Program-made: the position numbers and the translations under genes
Notes under the pieces: model-generated
Databases searched by the model: none
Told to the model about the DNA's origin: nothing
The model's input: the letters and a program-made list of their open reading frames with translations, nothing else
Source of the DNA: Candidatus Pseudomonas phytovorans
GTDB taxonomy: Bacteria; Pseudomonadota; Gammaproteobacteria; Pseudomonadales; Pseudomonadaceae
Assembly: GCA_029202525.1 (NCBI GenBank)
Contig: CP119325.1
Span: forward strand, 2,702,001 to 2,766,000
Length of the DNA: 64,000 bases
Reading direction: 5' to 3'
In this document: positions 62,525-64,000 of the stretch, one piece after another
Layout of the letters: every line of letters begins with the position of its first letter
Position numbering within the stretch: position 1 is the first letter of the stretch

Positions 62525-63544
62525 GTGGAGTTTCTTGCCGAATACGCAAGCTTTCTCGCCAAAACCGCCACCCTGGTCATCGCCATCCTCGTGGTGCTGT
62601 CGGCCATCGCCGGGTTGCGCAGCAAAGGGCGCCGCAAACCGGGTGGGCAGCTGCAAGTCACCCGCCTGAACGAGTTCTACAAGGACCTGCGCGAACGCCT
62701 GGAGTCCGGCCTGTTCGACAAGGCCCAGCTCAAGGCCTTGCGCAAGCAGCAGGCCAAGGCCCAAAAACAGCAGAAGAAAGGCAAGGCCGAGGAAAAGGGC
62801 CGGGTCTTCGTGCTGGACTTCGATGGCGATATCAAAGCGTCTGCCACCGAAAGCCTGCGTAACGAAATCACTGCGCTACTGACCCTCGCCACCCCGCGTG
62901 ACGAAGTGGTGCTGCGCCTGGAAAGCGGTGGCGGCCTGGTGCACAGCTACGGCCTGGCGGCGTCGCAACTGGCGCGCATTCGCCAGGCGGGTATCCCGCT
63001 GACCGTGTGCATCGACAAAGTGGCCGCCAGCGGTGGTTACATGATGGCCTGCATCGGCGAGAAGATCATCAGTGCGCCATTCGCCGTACTGGGTTCGATC
63101 GGCGTGGTGGCACAGCTGCCCAACGTCAACCGCCTGTTGAAGAAGCACGATATCGACTTCGAAGTGCTGACTGCCGGCGAGTACAAGCGCACCCTGACCG
63201 TGTTTGGCGAGAACACCGACAAGGGCCGGGAGAAGTTCCAGGAAGACCTGGACATCACCCACCAGCTGTTCAAGGATTTTGTCGCCCGCTATCGCCCGCA
63301 GCTGCACATGGACGAAGTGGCCACTGGCGAAGTCTGGCTGGGCGTTGCCGCACTCAACCACCAACTGGTGGACGAACTGCAGACCAGCGACGAATACCTC
63401 AGCGAACGCGCGCGCAACGCCAACCTGTTCCACCTGCACTATGCCGAACGCAAGAGCCTGCAAGAGCGAATCGGCATGGCCGCCAGCGGCACGGTGGAGA
63501 ACACGGTGGTGGGCTTGTGGAGTAAACTCAGCCGCCTGCGCTAA
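62525..63544 (+). CDS. sohB: Inner-membrane peptidase SohB (S49 family)
   Basis: A 339-residue protein. It begins with a membrane helix (residues about 10-30), then a lysine-rich coiled segment (KAQLKALRKQQAKAQKQQKKG), then the S49 core with the nucleophile serine in KVAASGGYMMACIGEKI and lysine in the later YKRTLTVFGENTDKGREKF region. SohB is a signal-peptide-peptidase-like serine protease. AAGGAGTCAACG precedes the ATG. It is monocistronic, before tRNA-Cys. Confidence 0.93.
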   Translation: MEFLAEYASFLAKTATLVIAILVVLSAIAGLRSKGRRKPGGQLQVTRLNEFYKDLRERLESGLFDKAQLKALRKQQAKAQKQQKKGKAEEKGRVFVLDFDGDIKASATESLRNEITALLTLATPRDEVVLRLESGGGLVHSYGLAASQLARIRQAGIPLTVCIDKVAASGGYMMACIGEKIISAPFAVLGSIGVVAQLPNVNRLLKKHDIDFEVLTAGEYKRTLTVFGENTDKGREKFQEDLDITHQLFKDFVARYRPQLHMDEVATGEVWLGVAALNHQLVDELQTSDEYLSERARNANLFHLHYAERKSLQERIGMAASGTVENTVVGLWSKLSRLR

Positions 63545-63582
63545 CACCTTGAGCCCGTTGGAATTTTTTTTCGTTCAGGGGG

Positions 63583-63611
63583 TTGCAAGGTTAAACGAAT
63601 GAAGACATAAT
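63583..63611 (+). promoter_or_regulatory. Sigma-70 promoter of tRNA-Cys
   Basis: TTGCAA (63583-63588), a 17-nt spacer and CATAAT (63606-63611). The tRNA starts about 80 nt after the predicted start point, so a leader must be removed. Confidence 0.7.
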
Positions 63612-63698
63612 GGCGCCCATCGAAACGCAGCAAACTTTGAAAAAGGTTCAGCGTTTCAAGGAGATAGCAAAGCGCAAGCAGCTAGATCCGACCTTTGA

Positions 63699-63772
63699 GG
63701 CCGAGTAGCAAAGTGGTTATGCTCCGGATTGCAAATCCGTCTACGCCGGTTCGATTCCGACCTCGGCCTCCA
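63699..63772 (+). tRNA. tRNA-Cys (anticodon GCA)
   Basis: A 74-nt tRNA with acceptor arms GGCCGAG and CTCGGCC, anticodon GCA at 63731-63733 in the loop TTGCAAA, GTTCGATTC in the T loop, and encoded CCA. It is followed by a terminator and then by an integrase end, so it may be an integration site. Confidence 0.97.
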
Positions 63773-63781
63773 TCATTCGAA

Positions 63782-63812
63782 AGCCCCGCAGATTAACGTC
63801 TGCGGGGTTTTT
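63782..63812 (+). terminator. Intrinsic terminator after tRNA-Cys
   Basis: AGCCCCGCAGA-ttaacg-TCTGCGGGGTT followed by TTTTC. Confidence 0.9.
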
Positions 63813-63835
63813 CTTTGGGCGATAGAAAATACCGA

Positions 63836-63869
63836 AGTCCCAAAACTATTTGCAGGCAGTCCCAAAACT
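63836..63869. repeat. 12-bp direct repeat beside the integrase
   Basis: AGTCCCAAAACT occurs at 63836-63847 and again at 63858-63869, 22 nt apart, between the tRNA terminator and the integrase stop. It could be recombinase or excisionase arm-type sites. Confidence 0.6.
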
Positions 63870-63872
63870 TCC

Positions 63873-64000
63873 TCATTTGGAGGGCTTGGCAATGGCCCCG
63901 ACGCGCCGGTAAACGCGCTCGGTGATACCCTCTTTCGAGTGACCAAGAAGCACGCTTGCCTCGCTCAGATCGGTGATCTCCGAAGCGGCCTTCGGACGAA
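63873..64000 (-). CDS. Tyrosine recombinase/phage-type integrase (C-terminus only)
   Basis: The reverse strand carries the end of a reading frame that enters from the right edge: LRPKAASEITDLSEASVLLGHSK, then TERVYRRVGAIAKPSK and a TGA at 63873-63875. The LGHS box and the YRR tyrosine are the catalytic end of the tyrosine recombinase family; the RPKAASE segment belongs to box II. The gene points toward tRNA-Cys with its 3' end about 100 nt from the tRNA, the usual arrangement at a phage or island border. Only about 42 residues are visible. Confidence 0.82.
   Translation of the reverse strand, partial: RPKAASEITDLSEASVLLGHSKEGITERVYRRVGAIAKPSK

Overview
The window looks like a chromosome segment from the Pseudomonas putida group. 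It is GC-rich, has fluorescent-pseudomonad gene orders (clpS-clpA / infA-bpt-aat / ftsK-lolA-rarA-crcB-serS-cysG; tusDCBE-ybiB), typical P. putida REP hairpins, a PcaI/PcaJ pair that I recognise as the P. putida proteins, and many LysR-regulated catabolic units. All assignments come from reading the sequence and from knowledge of the protein families; no database search was run.

Layout. 1-18.9 kb is conserved housekeeping DNA. A partial cspD diverges from clpS-clpA. Convergent to clpA are infA, bpt and aat, so the adaptor, the unfoldase and two N-degron aminoacyl-transferases sit within 5 kb. ftsK (TTG start, LexA-like box upstream) is followed by lolA-rarA-crcB-serS-cysG. On the minus strand come a glutathionyl-hydroquinone-reductase-type GST, the sulfur-relay operon tusDCBE-ybiB, an NCS2 purine permease and a BI-1 family membrane protein. 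tRNA-Ser(UGA) ends this block.

19-31 kb is accessory. It holds a small lipoprotein, an orphan 98-aa gene, a Phd/RelE-type toxin-antitoxin pair and an hvf/buf-type peptide-modification operon whose precursor combines EGKCG repeats with two EF-hands. Next come a LysR/quinone-oxidoreductase/DUF1330 unit, an HxlR-EmrA-EmrB efflux operon, and pcaIJ with a PcaR-type box.

31.5-48 kb is catabolic. An amidohydrolase diverges from an MFS transporter. A GlxA/AraC-type regulator precedes a long operon: Rieske oxygenase, beta-keto-acid cleavage enzyme, aldehyde dehydrogenase, beta-hydroxyacid dehydrogenase, Rieske reductase, thioesterase, betaine-type binding protein, NCS1 permease. It reads as a route for a carnitine-like quaternary ammonium compound. 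A NahR-like regulator then diverges from a salicylate-type transporter and hydroxylase. Salicylate carbon would pass through catechol and the beta-ketoadipate pathway, where PcaIJ acts.

48-63.8 kb mixes small unknown genes, two convergent decayed genes (SH3-like and isochorismatase-like), envelope proteins, two diguanylate cyclases, transporters, a phosphotransferase/SDR/SCP2/histidine-phosphatase group and sohB. The window ends with tRNA-Cys and the C-terminus of a tyrosine recombinase pointing at it, so an integrative element probably starts at the right edge.
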